A stretch of 64,000 bases of DNA from positions 124,001 to 188,000 of the forward strand of contig NZ_QCYK01000002.1 of the NCBI RefSeq assembly GCF_003071345.1, read 5' to 3'. The number at the start of each line of letters is the position of its first letter. Within the stretch, counting starts at the first letter, position 1. The position numbers were made by a program, and so were the translations under genes. Shown here one piece after another: positions 52,501 to 60,512 of this stretch. This stretch comes from Chitinophaga parva (GTDB taxonomy: Bacteria > Bacteroidota > Bacteroidia > Chitinophagales > Chitinophagaceae). The notes beneath the pieces were generated by a model, which ran no database searches, had not been told where the DNA came from, and saw nothing but the letters and a program-made list of their open reading frames with translations.

Positions 52501-52634
52501 TCATTAGACAGTACCGTGCCATTAGCGTTGCGGGCCACCGCCTGGTAATTGATCGTTTTAAGACCGTTCTGTGCCTTGGCCAGGAATGCCAGGCCCAATA
52601 ACAGGAATGTGAGTAGTATAATTTTTTGTCTCAT
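49512..52634 (-). CDS. Large secreted protein with collagen-like G-X-Y region
   Basis: 1040 residues, signal peptide ([19 protein letters not shown]). Residues about 22-135 are a beta domain seen at the front of Bacteroidota fibre proteins ([27 protein letters not shown]). Residues 138-278 are 47 uninterrupted G-X-Y triplets (51801-52223). About 285-900 is a glycine/asparagine-rich beta region with repeated units of about 125 residues ([20 protein letters not shown] and its copy [20 protein letters not shown]). The C-terminus ([20 protein letters not shown] to IKVLVNVK) is a phage-tail-knob/peptidase-G2-like cap. It would form a trimeric surface fibre. Last gene of the PorV cluster. Confidence 0.85.
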   Translation of the reverse strand: MRQKIILLTFLLLGLAFLAKAQNGLKTINYQAVARNANGTVLSNEALQVRISILGGSASGPVQYQETHDVTTNQLGLFTLLIGGGSPVSGTMATVPWADANQFVKVEVAVDGGSFQQLGTSQLASVPFALYAANSQAGPAGPAGAPGAAGPAGPQGPQGPAGATGPAGAMGPKGDAGVPGPAGPTGPAGAVGPVGPAGPQGAKGDAGVQGPMGPMGLPGAVGPAGPAGPQGPVGATGAVGPTGPAGVAGPAGPAGPIGPVGPAGPIGPVGPQGPAGLSTGAAGGDLSGNFPNPKVSGIQGTPVSVTVPTAGQFLQFDGTNWKPAPGAGGFSIPYVDDVNNAGTLFSLTNEGDGTSIEGINNTTTSSIAAVRGIVNSTAPGGFSAGVRGINNGTGGLGIGVYGSQGGSGWGIYGVTPNGLGVYGNASANGTGVYANSNSGTGLTATSVNGMPATISIFNNANNNSVLTANSVGNGTVVNVSTTGNGAGVLSSTTGGFGVHGITSTQTSAGIVGDNNGGGEAVVGRTTSDIAGAVVGRNDGGGYGVRGFVATNTAGTGIGVYGQVGINNSTGRAGRFENFNASNTTGNTLEVETNGNGNIPDNTQGNAASFLVNNTNSVGAAVRGEVKTIFGNFGAAGIFGVSSGTGGFAGLFHSSNTSGNGPALVAIQDGNGNAITANASKNGNAVEANIDGGGKAVYGWVPSFATGQAGDFENFNENNTNPVLSAKTVGNGTAALFTVDNTTGTSPAVHGVVNSIFANFGTAGVFGESTGTGGYAGLFYSSNASGNGPAVLALTEGGGNGITANAGGTGNGVEASNDGTGNAIYGYTPNFGTGKAGRFSNFNSANGQPTMQITTNGTGSAILVNHTGASGNLATFQSAGSNVARIDKAGRGFFDGGTQNSGADVAEAFDAKGGKAAYEPGDVLIIDVNSDRSVEKSNAAYSTLVAGVYATKPGVVLTEGAADADVMESDQVPMGVVGVIPTKVCDEGGAIHRGDILVTASKAGYAMKADPEKLKPGQAIGKALEELVRGEGKIKVLVNVK

Positions 52635-52654
52635 ATAGCGGACGCTTGAAGGGA

Positions 52655-53098
52655 TTAATGTTTGGGAATGCTGGTAGTTTTGGTTTTAACTGCCGGTGCC
52701 GGAAGCGTGGCAGGCGTTCCTGCGCGTTCCTGTTCAAGGCCTGGCAGCTCACCGGGGGATTTCGGAACCACCTTGTTGGCACGTGTCTTTTCAGCATCGG
52801 TGCTGCTCATGTCAGACGGTATCTTTCCCGTGCCGGCCGCCATTTTGGATACCGGGGTTGTTTTCCGGGCATTCAGGGAGGATGGAGGAGCACCACCCAG
52901 CAGCTTTTGCCGCTTAGCGGATGCATCCAGTTTGCTGTTGGGATCTATGGCATTGAGTTTCGCTTCTTTTGCTTTTAATGCCGTGTACTCCGTTTTGTGG
53001 TTCGGGGCCGGCGGTTTGGGTTCCGCGTCCTGCGTTTGTGCTAAGCTCCTGCTCATGCCCAGTACCAGGAACAAGGCCAGTAATGTGTAGTACTTCAT
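52655..53098 (-). CDS. Small secreted hypothetical protein
   Basis: 147 residues, signal peptide ([20 protein letters not shown]), then a low-complexity, charged, proline-rich chain ([30 protein letters not shown] end) with no recognised fold; likely disordered. It lies between PorV and the collagen-like gene, 20 and 49 bases from its neighbours, and is probably co-expressed. Confidence 0.7.
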   Translation of the reverse strand: MKYYTLLALFLVLGMSRSLAQTQDAEPKPPAPNHKTEYTALKAKEAKLNAIDPNSKLDASAKRQKLLGGAPPSSLNARKTTPVSKMAAGTGKIPSDMSSTDAEKTRANKVVPKSPGELPGLEQERAGTPATLPAPAVKTKTTSIPKH

Positions 53099-53147
53099 AT
53101 GAATAAAAGGGGTTTAAAGGTTACCAGATCAGTTAAATAGCCCGGGT

Positions 53148-54341
53148 TTATTGCCCTCCGGGAAGGTTATTATTGCTGTTGTTCCCAATGCCGTAACTCA
53201 GGGTGAACTGCAGTATTTTTCTTTGATATACCAGGTGGTCTGTGGGGATGAGATAAGCCATGTCCAGGCCTATCCTGGAAAACCGTAATCCTATGCCTGT
53301 AGAAAAGTTTTGCCGGTAGCCTTTGTTGGGATGCTCATAGAAATAGCCGGCCCGCAGGAAGAACGTCTGTTTGTAGGCATACTCGATACCGCCGCCGATC
53401 GTGAATTCCCGCAGCTCTTCCTGGAAACCTCCGGGGGCATCGCCAAAAGAGGAGAAGATGGCATCTACCACGCCCCGGTCAGGGTCTTTACCTTTCAGGA
53501 TAGTGCTGGTGACCATCCCGTTGGAATCCAGTGCATAAACAGGAGGGGTGGGTACCAGCAGTTTATTGATCTCCGCGGTGATGGTAAAGGTGTTAGTGGA
53601 AGTGTTCACAAAGGCGTAGCCCCCGCCGAGCCGCAGGTTGATGGGCAGGAAGCTTTTCCGGGTCTTATCATCCGTGTAAGAGAGCTTGGTGCCAATGTTG
53701 GTAAGGCTTACGCCAAAGCAGTAGCGGTTATTGAAATCAATATTATCCGCGGAGTTCTGATAGTAAAAACCTACATCGCCGGCAAATGCGGATGCCGGCT
53801 TTTGCTGCAGGCTGTTGTAGTTGCCCTGCCCCAGCTGACTGCGGATGTAGCGCAGGGAAATGGCCAGGGAAGTTTTGCGCCCCAGCTTGCGGGCGTAAGC
53901 GCCGTCTATGGCGTATTCCTTTGGATTGTAGTCCTGCAGCACCGAGCCGTTATCGTCGCGAAACGTGACGGTGCCGTAGTTGAAATATTTCATGGACACG
54001 CCCACGGCCTGTGCCTGGTCAGGGCCAAACGTCGTATAGGCGGCTACGTTAGCCATATTGGACTGGCTGTTATTGATCTCCCACATCCAGGGGGAGTAAC
54101 TGGCGCTGACGCCCCATGGGCCGGCAAATACGATCTTGGCCGCATTGGACCACAGGGAGCTTACATCAGGGGAAAGCCCGGTGGGGGCATTGCCGGTGGC
54201 GGCGCTGCGGGCATCTGGATTTACCTGCAGGAAACTGGCGCCCACGGCGGGGGGCCGCTCATCGTTCTTCTGCGCCATCCCCAGGGATGGAACAGCGAGC
54301 GTGCATGCCAGCAAAATGGGGAGTAAATGTTTTTGCATCAT
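53148..54341 (-). CDS. porV: Type IX secretion outer-membrane protein PorV (LptO)
   Basis: 397-residue beta-barrel shuttle that carries cargo from the T9SS translocon to the attachment complex. Signal peptide (HLLPILLACTLAVPSLGMAQ), then ASFLQVNPDARSAATGNAPT and LSPDVSSLWSNAAKIVF, the PorV signature, and barrel strands with aromatic ends to the C-terminus. It is linked here to a T9SS-sorted mini-protein and a fibre gene rather than to porU, so a dedicated PorV paralog is possible. Confidence 0.85.
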   Translation of the reverse strand: MMQKHLLPILLACTLAVPSLGMAQKNDERPPAVGASFLQVNPDARSAATGNAPTGLSPDVSSLWSNAAKIVFAGPWGVSASYSPWMWEINNSQSNMANVAAYTTFGPDQAQAVGVSMKYFNYGTVTFRDDNGSVLQDYNPKEYAIDGAYARKLGRKTSLAISLRYIRSQLGQGNYNSLQQKPASAFAGDVGFYYQNSADNIDFNNRYCFGVSLTNIGTKLSYTDDKTRKSFLPINLRLGGGYAFVNTSTNTFTITAEINKLLVPTPPVYALDSNGMVTSTILKGKDPDRGVVDAIFSSFGDAPGGFQEELREFTIGGGIEYAYKQTFFLRAGYFYEHPNKGYRQNFSTGIGLRFSRIGLDMAYLIPTDHLVYQRKILQFTLSYGIGNNSNNNLPGGQ

Positions 54342-54375
54342 GAAACTTTTTATGCGATGAGGTGCAGTGAATGAT

Positions 54376-54888
54376 TTACTGGATAATTACTTTTTCGTAG
54401 AAGACCTCCAGGCCCCCCACCTTGATCCGGAGGGTGTAAATGCCCGCGGCAAATTTGTTGACCGGGATGGTGATGGTGTTCCGGCCGGCGCCCAGGGGCT
54501 GTTCTGATACATACATGACCTGGCCGGCAGTATTGAGCAGGGTTAGCTGTACATCCTTCTGGGAGAGCATGTCCAGCTGGATCTTTAAGACGGTGGCTGC
54601 GGGATTGGGGAAGATGATGTAATCTTTTACCGCGCTGGCCCCGGGTTTGGCCGGCGGCAACTCTTCCGGCTGGTGGAATCCCTGGGTGAGTAGCGCCCGC
54701 CCATCGGTGATCATGGTCACTACCGGTTCGCCAATGGTGTATTGTATCCGTATATTGTTGGCAACGGTGCCGCTGCCCCCGGTGGTAGCCGTAACCTGCC
54801 GGTTCAGGATCAACTGGGCCCTGGCAGCAGACACCAGGCCTACCACCATGATAAGTGCGCAGATACCTGCACGAGTGATTAGATTCAT
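54376..54888 (-). CDS. Small T9SS-sorted protein (type A C-terminal domain)
   Basis: 170 residues. After the signal peptide comes the short motif seen before many sorting domains (RIQYTIGEPVVTMIT ... LLTQGFHQPEE) and then a type A T9SS sorting domain (about 88-170) with YIIFPNPAATVLKIQLD, LLNTAGQVMY and FAAGIYTLRIKVGG. There is no room for an enzyme, so it is a minimal cargo. First gene of the PorV cluster. Confidence 0.87.
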   Translation of the reverse strand: MNLITRAGICALIMVVGLVSAARAQLILNRQVTATTGGSGTVANNIRIQYTIGEPVVTMITDGRALLTQGFHQPEELPPAKPGASAVKDYIIFPNPAATVLKIQLDMLSQKDVQLTLLNTAGQVMYVSEQPLGAGRNTITIPVNKFAAGIYTLRIKVGGLEVFYEKVIIQ

Positions 54889-55310
54889 GTGGATTATAAT
54901 TAATGTGTTTAGGGGAGATGTTACAGTATGTTCCAGGTCTTCTTTGCACTTTCCGGGGGCGGTGTAGGTGCGTTCCGTTTTCTACATAACCGATCTGCAG
55001 TACCTATGGGCAATAAGAAGCTGCTCCATCCGCGGCATGCGGCCTGGCATAGCCAGCGCATGATGCAGGTGGGCCCTTCCTGGGGGACTGCTCTTGTTTG
55101 CGATAGGTGATTTAGTGATCCCGGCGGGGAATGACCGGGGTAATTAAGAAGTGTAGCAATTTGCCATAACTATACAATTCAATAGGTGAAAAAATATAAT
55201 GTATAATCGGGTGTGTATTCGCCTGGCTGCCGGGAATGGGTTATCACTGGTCGCTACGCACATGTATCTGAACATCAAAAATGAAGAAATGTTTTCTCAA
55301 GCGCGGGATC

Positions 55311-55342
55311 GATTTTAAATTTGGTACCAATAATTTAAAATC
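55311..55342. promoter_or_regulatory. 32-bp composite palindrome upstream of fusA
   Basis: GATTTTAAAT (55311-55320) and ATTTAAAATC (55333-55342) are perfect inverted arms. Between them TTGGTACCAA (55321-55330) is itself a perfect 10-bp palindrome, followed by TA. It lies about 140 bases before the fusA -7 box. It may be a large dimeric or tetrameric operator. Confidence 0.6.
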
Positions 55343-55481
55343 CGGTCGTATTTCACAAAATAATGGTAGTGCCCGGAGATTACACTGAAAGTGCAGGGGG
55401 CGTGCTGACCCCCAAAGTTAGTTAAAGAAGAAATAACATTTTCACAAACCCGGTACGTTTTATTTATTGCCGGAAATAGAT

Positions 55482-55489
55482 TACCTTTG
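55482..55489 (+). promoter_or_regulatory. fusA -7 box
   Basis: Exact TACCTTTG followed by CCCCCCAAATTG, nearly identical to the rpsL and rpsJ promoters. ATG 38 bases downstream. Confidence 0.7.
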
Positions 55490-55526
55490 CCCCCCAAATT
55501 GCATTGTATACAGTCATCTCATAATT

Positions 55527-57671
55527 ATGGCAGACTTAAAATTTCAAAGAAACATTGGTATTGCTGCGCACATCGATGCGGGTAAGACCACGACCACTGA
55601 GCGTATCCTGTATTACACAGGTAAGACTCACAAGATTGGTGAGGTACACGAAGGTGCCGCTACCATGGACTGGATGGCTCAAGAACAGGAAAGAGGTATT
55701 ACCATCACTTCTGCTGCAACTACCTGTTTCTGGAACTTCCCAACCGTACAAGGTCAGCCAAACGCTAACACCAAACAATACAAATTCAACATCATCGATA
55801 CTCCGGGCCACGTGGACTTCACCGTGGAGGTAGAGCGTTCTCTGCGCGTACTGGATGGTCTGGTGGCGCTGTTTTGCGCCGTATCCGGCGTAGAACCGCA
55901 ATCTGAAACCGTTTGGCGCCAGGCTAACCGCTATAAGGTTCCCCGTATTGGTTTCGTAAATAAAATGGACCGTTCCGGTGCAGACTTCCTGAACGTGGTA
56001 AAACAGGTAAGGGAAATGCTGGGTGCAAACCCCGTACCCCTGATGCTGCCCATCGGTGCTGAAGATACGTTCAAAGGCGTAGTAGACCTGATCACCATGA
56101 AGGGTATCATCTGGGACGAAGCATCCAAGGGTGCTACTTACCAGGAAACTGAGATCCCCGCAGACATGCAGGCTGAAGCCGAAGAATGGCGTGCCAAGCT
56201 CGTAGAAGCAGTAGCTGAATACGACGACAAACTGATGGAGAAATTCTTTGAAGATCCCAACTCTATCTCCGAAGACGAGATCCACGAGGCGATCCGCAAA
56301 GCCACCATCGACATGGCTATCATCCCCATGATGTGCGGTTCTTCCTTTAAGAACAAGGGTGTACAGAAAATGCTGGATGGCGTTTGCCGCTACCTGCCTT
56401 CTCCGCTGGACGTAGACGCAGTAGTAGGTACCGATCCCGACTCCGGTGAAGAACTGACCCGCAAGCCCGACGCAAAAGAACCTTTCGCTGCCCTGGCGTT
56501 CAAGATCGCAACCGATCCGTTCGTAGGCCGCCTGGCGTTCTTCCGCGTTTATTCCGGCCGCCTGGATTCCGGTTCTTATGTACTGAACACCCGTACCGGT
56601 AAGAACGAACGTATCAGCCGTATCATGCAGATGCACGCTAACAAGCAGAACCCCATCGACTTCATCGAAGCAGGTGATATCGGCGCTGCTGTTGGGTTTA
56701 AAGATATCAAGACCGGTGATACCCTCTGCCACGAGGACCACCCGATCGTACTGGAATCTATGACCTTCCCCGAGCCCGTGATCCACATCGCCATTGAGCC
56801 TAAAACTCAGGCAGACGTTGATAAAATGGGTATGGCTATCGCCAAGCTGGTGGAAGAAGATCCCACCCTGCGTGTAAGAACCGACGAAGAAACCGGCCAG
56901 ACCGTATTGAGCGGTATGGGTGAGCTTCACCTGGAAATCATCGTAGACCGTATGCGTCGCGAGTTCAAGGTAGAGGTGAACGAAGGTGCTCCGCAGGTGG
57001 CATTTAAAGAAGCGCTGACACAGACCATTGAACACCGTGAAGTGTACAAAAAACAGACCGGTGGTCGTGGTAAATTCGCTGATATCAAGGTGGAAATCGG
57101 CCCGGCTGATGCGGAATGGCTGAAGGAGAACGAAGGCAAAAACCTGCAGTTCATCAACGACATCTTTGGTGGTGCTATCCCGAAAGAATTCATTCCTTCT
57201 ATCCAGAAAGGTTTCGAGCAGTCCCTGTCTAACGGTGTGCTGGCCGGTTTCCCGGTTGAGTCCCTGAAGGTTCGCCTGTTTGATGGTTCTTTCCACAACG
57301 TGGACTCTGACGCAATGTCTTTCGAGCTTTGCGCCCGCTCTGCCTTCCGTGAAGCAGCTCCCAAGGCGAAAGCCATCCTGCTGGAGCCCATCATGAAGGT
57401 GGAAGTAAGCACCCCCGACCAGTACATGGGTGACGTAACAGGTGACCTGAACCGTCGTCGTGGTATGCTGGAAGGTATGGAAAGCCGTAACAACGTACAG
57501 GTGATCAAAGCCAAAGTTCCCCTGAAGGAAATGTTTGGTTATGTAACTGACCTGCGTTCTATGTCCTCCGGCCGTGCAACCTCCATCATGGAGTTCTCCC
57601 ATTATGCCCCTGCTTCCAACAACATCACTGAAGAAGTGATCGCTAAGCACAAGGGTAAGAAAGCTGAATAG
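55527..57671 (+). CDS. fusA: Elongation factor G
   Basis: GTPase that drives ribosome translocation. The 714 residues begin [20 protein letters not shown]. Other GTPase motifs are [29 protein letters not shown] and NKMDRSGAD. Domains II-V follow, with [18 protein letters not shown] and the C-terminal [18 protein letters not shown]. An upstream in-frame start at 55467 would lie inside the promoter, so ATG 55527 is used. A terminator follows, so it is monocistronic here, unlike the usual rpsL-rpsG-fusA-rpsJ run. Confidence 0.97.
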   Translation: MADLKFQRNIGIAAHIDAGKTTTTERILYYTGKTHKIGEVHEGAATMDWMAQEQERGITITSAATTCFWNFPTVQGQPNANTKQYKFNIIDTPGHVDFTVEVERSLRVLDGLVALFCAVSGVEPQSETVWRQANRYKVPRIGFVNKMDRSGADFLNVVKQVREMLGANPVPLMLPIGAEDTFKGVVDLITMKGIIWDEASKGATYQETEIPADMQAEAEEWRAKLVEAVAEYDDKLMEKFFEDPNSISEDEIHEAIRKATIDMAIIPMMCGSSFKNKGVQKMLDGVCRYLPSPLDVDAVVGTDPDSGEELTRKPDAKEPFAALAFKIATDPFVGRLAFFRVYSGRLDSGSYVLNTRTGKNERISRIMQMHANKQNPIDFIEAGDIGAAVGFKDIKTGDTLCHEDHPIVLESMTFPEPVIHIAIEPKTQADVDKMGMAIAKLVEEDPTLRVRTDEETGQTVLSGMGELHLEIIVDRMRREFKVEVNEGAPQVAFKEALTQTIEHREVYKKQTGGRGKFADIKVEIGPADAEWLKENEGKNLQFINDIFGGAIPKEFIPSIQKGFEQSLSNGVLAGFPVESLKVRLFDGSFHNVDSDAMSFELCARSAFREAAPKAKAILLEPIMKVEVSTPDQYMGDVTGDLNRRRGMLEGMESRNNVQVIKAKVPLKEMFGYVTDLRSMSSGRATSIMEFSHYAPASNNITEEVIAKHKGKKAE

Positions 57672-57696
57672 TTTTCAACTATCATATATCATAAAG

Positions 57697-57727
57697 AAAA
57701 GGTCCTGCCGCAAGGCGGGACCTTTTT
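57697..57727 (+). terminator. fusA terminator
   Basis: 13-bp stem with one G-T pair (57697-57709 with 57714-57726), GCAA loop, T-run. Confidence 0.88.
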
Positions 57728-58096
57728 GTTTTATGTGCCCCCCGGCGGACGCGGATGGTTTGGACCACTGACCATTTTGTTTCCTATTTTACCGAGGCTG
57801 AGGCGGCAATGCCCCATTTTCCACCTTACACTTCCATAATTTCCAGGCCCTTCTTCCGAACCATCTTCTTTTTCCATTGTTAGTAATGCAATACCTGCCT
57901 GGGCCCGCATGTTGAGTACGGGCGGGGGATTTCTCCAATAAGCCCGGCCTTTCCGGTTGCAAAAATTCCTGTCCTTTTTATCTTTCCCGCGCTGTTTCAC
58001 ACCCGGCCTGTTTTAACATTCCTTTAAAACCGGTGCGATAGTTGTATACAATGACCTGATAATCAAGATGTAATATGTACACCAAAAAACAGTAAT
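57728..58096. other. Intergenic region, no gene recognised
   Basis: 369 bases between the fusA terminator and the outer-membrane protein gene. A minus-strand open stretch of 89 codons (58000-57731) has no recognisable pattern and unlikely composition. I see no strong promoter box. Confidence 0.5.
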
Positions 58097-58714
58097 ATGA
58101 GAAAAACTATTCATGTGATTATGTTGGTAACAGCAGTGCTGGGTGCTGCTTCTGTAAAGGCGCAAACCCAGAAAGGAAACCTGATGTGGGGTGCAGACCT
58201 GTTGAATATCACGGGCACTTTCCAGAATGGGAATAACCAGTTTAATATGGGGCTTTCACCCAAGCTGGGGTATTTTATACAGGACAATTTTGTATTGGGT
58301 GCGGAAGTAGACCTGTCTATTGCCACTTCCAAGACCTTCAATACTTACAACTACGGTATTTCACCCTTTGCCCGTTACTACTTTGACGATAAGAGACTGG
58401 AGTTTTCGCAGCGGGCCCGCTTCTTCCTGGAAGCCAACGTGGGCTTTGCGGGTACCAATCTGAAGGACAAGACCACCGATGCCAGTACGTCCACCAACGG
58501 CCTGAATATAGGGTTTGGCCCGGGCCTGGCCTATTTTATCACGCCCAATGTGGCCCTGGAAACCTTGTTGAAATACGACCTCACCGTGGGTTTTGGTAAT
58601 TCCACGACTACGAACCGGATAGGCCTGAACCTGGGGTTCCAGATCTACCTGCCCACCCGGCATGCCAAGCAGATCATTAACGAGGAGAAGTCTAACATGC
58701 GCCGGAAGGGATAA
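58097..58714 (+). CDS. Outer-membrane beta-barrel protein
   Basis: 205 residues with a signal peptide (MRKTIHVIMLVTAVLGAASVKA, 20 of which form the hydrophobic leader) and an eight-stranded-type barrel: alternating strands such as GLSPKLGYFIQDNFVLGAEV, GISPFARYYFD, GFGPGLAYFITPNVAL and IGLNLGFQIYLP. It resembles the OMP_b-brl/OmpA-like porin group of Bacteroidota. The last 20 residues are charged and may lie outside the barrel. It stands alone inside the ribosomal supercluster, with its own terminator. Confidence 0.83.
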   Translation: MRKTIHVIMLVTAVLGAASVKAQTQKGNLMWGADLLNITGTFQNGNNQFNMGLSPKLGYFIQDNFVLGAEVDLSIATSKTFNTYNYGISPFARYYFDDKRLEFSQRARFFLEANVGFAGTNLKDKTTDASTSTNGLNIGFGPGLAYFITPNVALETLLKYDLTVGFGNSTTTNRIGLNLGFQIYLPTRHAKQIINEEKSNMRRKG

Positions 58715-58747
58715 TTATACGGCTTCAGCAGTCCTGTCCGGCTTTGT

Positions 58748-58786
58748 AGCGGCCGCCTGTCCATGACGGGCGGCCGCTTTTCTTTT
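58748..58786 (+). terminator. Terminator after the barrel-protein gene
   Basis: Perfect 10-bp stem (58748-58757 with 58769-58778) extended by GTC/GAC, followed by a T-rich tail. Confidence 0.88.
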
Positions 58787-58933
58787 TCACAAAGCAAGCT
58801 CATCCGCTGTAAGGGCCGTCCAGCGGGACAAGAGCGTTGCGTACTTTGACTCACTGAACAGCAAGTATCCTTCTTTTCACGAATGAACAAACTGGCCGTT
58901 GCCCGGTTCCCGGAACCCACCTACATTCGCCCC

Positions 58934-58941
58934 GATCTTTG
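58934..58941 (+). promoter_or_regulatory. Possible -7 box of the small peptide gene
   Basis: GATCTTTG, one mismatch from TAnnTTTG, 76 bases before the ATG at 59017. No good -33 partner is visible. Confidence 0.3.
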
Positions 58942-59016
58942 GCCAAAAACGATCTTGGGGAAGCCGAAAACCAAAGAAAAGAGTAGGCACATCCTAATTC
59001 TGAAAAACCCTTTGTC

Positions 59017-59085
59017 ATGGATTTGATCACTCAACTGCTGAACACCCTGCTGTCCCTGTTACAGTCACTGCTGGGCGGCCTGTAA
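59017..59085 (+). CDS. 22-residue leucine-rich amphipathic peptide
   Basis: ATG 59017 to TAA 59085 encodes a peptide that begins MDLITQLLNT and ends LLQSLLGGL. Leu and Ile dominate. Polar residues (Asp2, Thr5, Gln6, Asn9, Thr10, Ser13, Gln16, Ser17) fall every three or four positions, so a helix would have one clean polar face. There are no lysines or arginines and the net charge is about -1. It has a weak promoter match upstream and its own terminator 60 bases downstream. It could be a membrane-active or quorum-type peptide, the protein part of a type I toxin-like locus, or a leader peptide. Confidence 0.5.
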   Translation: MDLITQLLNTLLSLLQSLLGGL

Positions 59086-59145
59086 GGCTCCGGGCTCCGT
59101 TCGGGCGTCTGGATTTGCCTGAAACGGGCCATGCAACTCACTTTT

Positions 59146-59173
59146 GCGCCAGGTTTTGCCTGGCGCTTTTTTT
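59146..59173 (+). terminator. Terminator behind the small peptide gene
   Basis: Perfect 8-bp stem (59146-59153 with 59159-59166), loop TTTTG, seven Ts. Confidence 0.88.
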
Positions 59174-59241
59174 ATGTAAGAGATTGCTTGTAAATATCTC
59201 TTTTACAGGGATTAAGCGTGGGTAAATCGGCTGAAATGCCC

Positions 59242-59323
59242 TACCTTTGCGGGCCTGTCGGTAAATATTCCTGAAAAAAGACGGGGATTTTCTTGTAGAA
59301 GATCAAAAATCTAATTACCTTTG
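59242..59323 (+). promoter_or_regulatory. Two -7 boxes before rpsJ (S10 operon promoters)
   Basis: Exact TACCTTTG at 59242-59249 and again at 59316-59323. The second has a TTG at 59293-59295 (23 bases upstream) and CCCTCCCAAAT downstream, the same as rpsL; it is 46 bases before the rpsJ ATG. The first, without a good -33, may be a second promoter. Confidence 0.7.
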
Positions 59324-59368
59324 CCCTCCCAAATTGTAAGGGGTTCAAAAAGAAGAAGTTCATTGCAT

Positions 59369-59674
59369 ATGTCTCAGAGAATTAGAATCAAGCTGAAGTC
59401 CTACGATCACAATCTGGTAGATAAGTCTGCTGAAAAGATCGTTAAAACCGTGCGTAACACGGGTGCCGTGGTAACTGGTCCTATTCCGTTGCCTACTGAA
59501 AAGAAAATCTTTACAGTATTGCGCTCCCCGCACGTTAACAAGAAAGCGCGCGAGCAGTTTCAGCTGTGCACACACAAGCGTTTGCTGGATATTTACACAT
59601 CCTCATCCAGAACTGTGGATGCGCTGTCCAAACTGGACCTGCCCTCAGGTGTAGAAGTAGAGATTAAGGCATAA
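59369..59674 (+). CDS. rpsJ: 30S ribosomal protein S10
   Basis: 101-residue S10 from ATG 59369 ([20 protein letters not shown]), with [20 protein letters not shown] and [20 protein letters not shown]. The upstream in-frame extension covers the promoter. It also serves transcription antitermination with NusB. It is unusually separated from rplC by 219 bases that hold an RNA structure. Confidence 0.97.
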   Translation: MSQRIRIKLKSYDHNLVDKSAEKIVKTVRNTGAVVTGPIPLPTEKKIFTVLRSPHVNKKAREQFQLCTHKRLLDIYTSSSRTVDALSKLDLPSGVEVEIKA

Positions 59675-59686
59675 GGATTCGGCAAG

Positions 59687-59872
59687 GCGGGCAAAAGGCC
59701 CGCAGTTGCATGATACATATGATTAAAATCACGCAGTATTCCGATGATAGGGGTCACCGTATCATTTAGCGGTTTATTGTGCATCACAACTGACATCGGT
59801 CGCGCCTTCCGGGCGGCCACCCAATAACGTATTTAAACCGCCTATCCTGGGGAAAGCACGAACACCCCCAGG
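59687..59872 (+). ncRNA. Candidate structured leader RNA of rplC
   Basis: The rpsJ-rplC gap contains nested complementary arms. GCGGGC/GCCCGC (59687-59692, 59698-59703) is a hairpin. TGATAC/GTATCA pairs 59711-59716 with 59759-59764. GCGGTTTA/TAAACCGC pairs 59769-59776 with 59834-59841 and encloses TTGTG-CAT-CACAA (59777-59789) and a GC-rich hairpin (59798-59821). CCTGGGG/CCCCAGG (59846-59852, 59866-59872) lies 21 bases before the rplC ATG. The arms are perfect and non-crossing, as in an autoregulatory ribosomal-protein leader. No such element is known to me at this place. Confidence 0.55.
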
Positions 59873-59893
59873 CGCTGGGTAAAATCATATATA

Positions 59894-60511
59894 ATGAAAG
59901 GTATTATTGGTAAAAAGATTGGTATGACCAGCATCTTCGAAGCTAATGGCAAACAGACCGCCGTTACCATCATCGAAGCAGGTCCCAACGTAGTAACCCA
60001 GGTAAAAACACCTGAAGTGGATGGCTATAATGCTATCCAAGTGGCATTTGGTGAAAAGAAAGAAAAGAACACCACCAAGGCCGAACTGAATCACTTCGCA
60101 AAAGCCAACACCTCCCCCAAGCGCTTTGTAAGAGAGTTCCGCAACCCGGATGTACAGAAAGCTCTCGGCGAATCCATCACAGTAGACATTTTCACAGAAG
60201 GCGAAAAAATTGATGTAGTCGGTACCTCCAAGGGTAAAGGCTTCCAGGGTGTTGTTAAGCGCCATGGTTTCAGCGGTGTGGGTGAAGCTACCCACGGCCA
60301 GCATGACCGTAGCCGCGCTCCCGGTTCCGTGGGTGGATCTTCTTATCCTTCCCGCGTATTCAAGGGTATGCGTATGGCTGGCCAGACCGGTAACGAACGT
60401 GTGAAAGTTAAAGGGTTGAAAGTAGTGAAAGTATTCCCTGAGAAGAATTATATCCTGGTAAGTGGTTCCGTTCCGGGCCACATTGGTTCAACCGTTTTAA
60501 TCCTGAAGTAA
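59894..60511 (+). CDS. rplC: 50S ribosomal protein L3
   Basis: 205-residue early-assembly protein near the peptidyl-transferase centre. [20 protein letters not shown] start, [20 protein letters not shown] loop (seen as [19 protein letters not shown]), [20 protein letters not shown], and [15 protein letters not shown]. One base separates it from rplD. It may be controlled by the RNA element upstream. Confidence 0.97.
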   Translation: MKGIIGKKIGMTSIFEANGKQTAVTIIEAGPNVVTQVKTPEVDGYNAIQVAFGEKKEKNTTKAELNHFAKANTSPKRFVREFRNPDVQKALGESITVDIFTEGEKIDVVGTSKGKGFQGVVKRHGFSGVGEATHGQHDRSRAPGSVGGSSYPSRVFKGMRMAGQTGNERVKVKGLKVVKVFPEKNYILVSGSVPGHIGSTVLILK

Positions 60512-60512
60512 T

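Larger units (their letters stand above)
54889..55526. other. Intergenic region between the PorV cluster and fusA
   Basis: 638 bases without a convincing gene. Its left part (54889-55140) shows nothing clear. The right part holds a large palindrome (55311-55342), a GGGGG/CCCCC hairpin (55396-55413) and a minus-strand -7 match TAACTTTG (55420-55413), plus the fusA promoter. A transcript from the minus-strand box would have a leader of about 520 bases before the T9SS mini-protein, or could be a separate small RNA. Confidence 0.5.

Noticed and set aside
51442..52548. A plus-strand open frame of 368 codons rich in Gly, Pro and Ala opposite the collagen-like gene
   Set aside because: The reverse complement of G-X-Y codons also lacks stops; the minus-strand gene has a signal peptide, domains and a terminator.
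55536..57650. A 704-codon open frame on the minus strand opposite fusA
   Set aside because: Mirror frame of a highly biased gene; its translation shows no recognisable domain and fusA is certain on the plus strand.
57731..58000. An 89-codon minus-strand frame behind fusA
   Set aside because: No similarity pattern, odd composition (many Asn, Arg, Gly, Pro) and no promoter; treated as non-coding.
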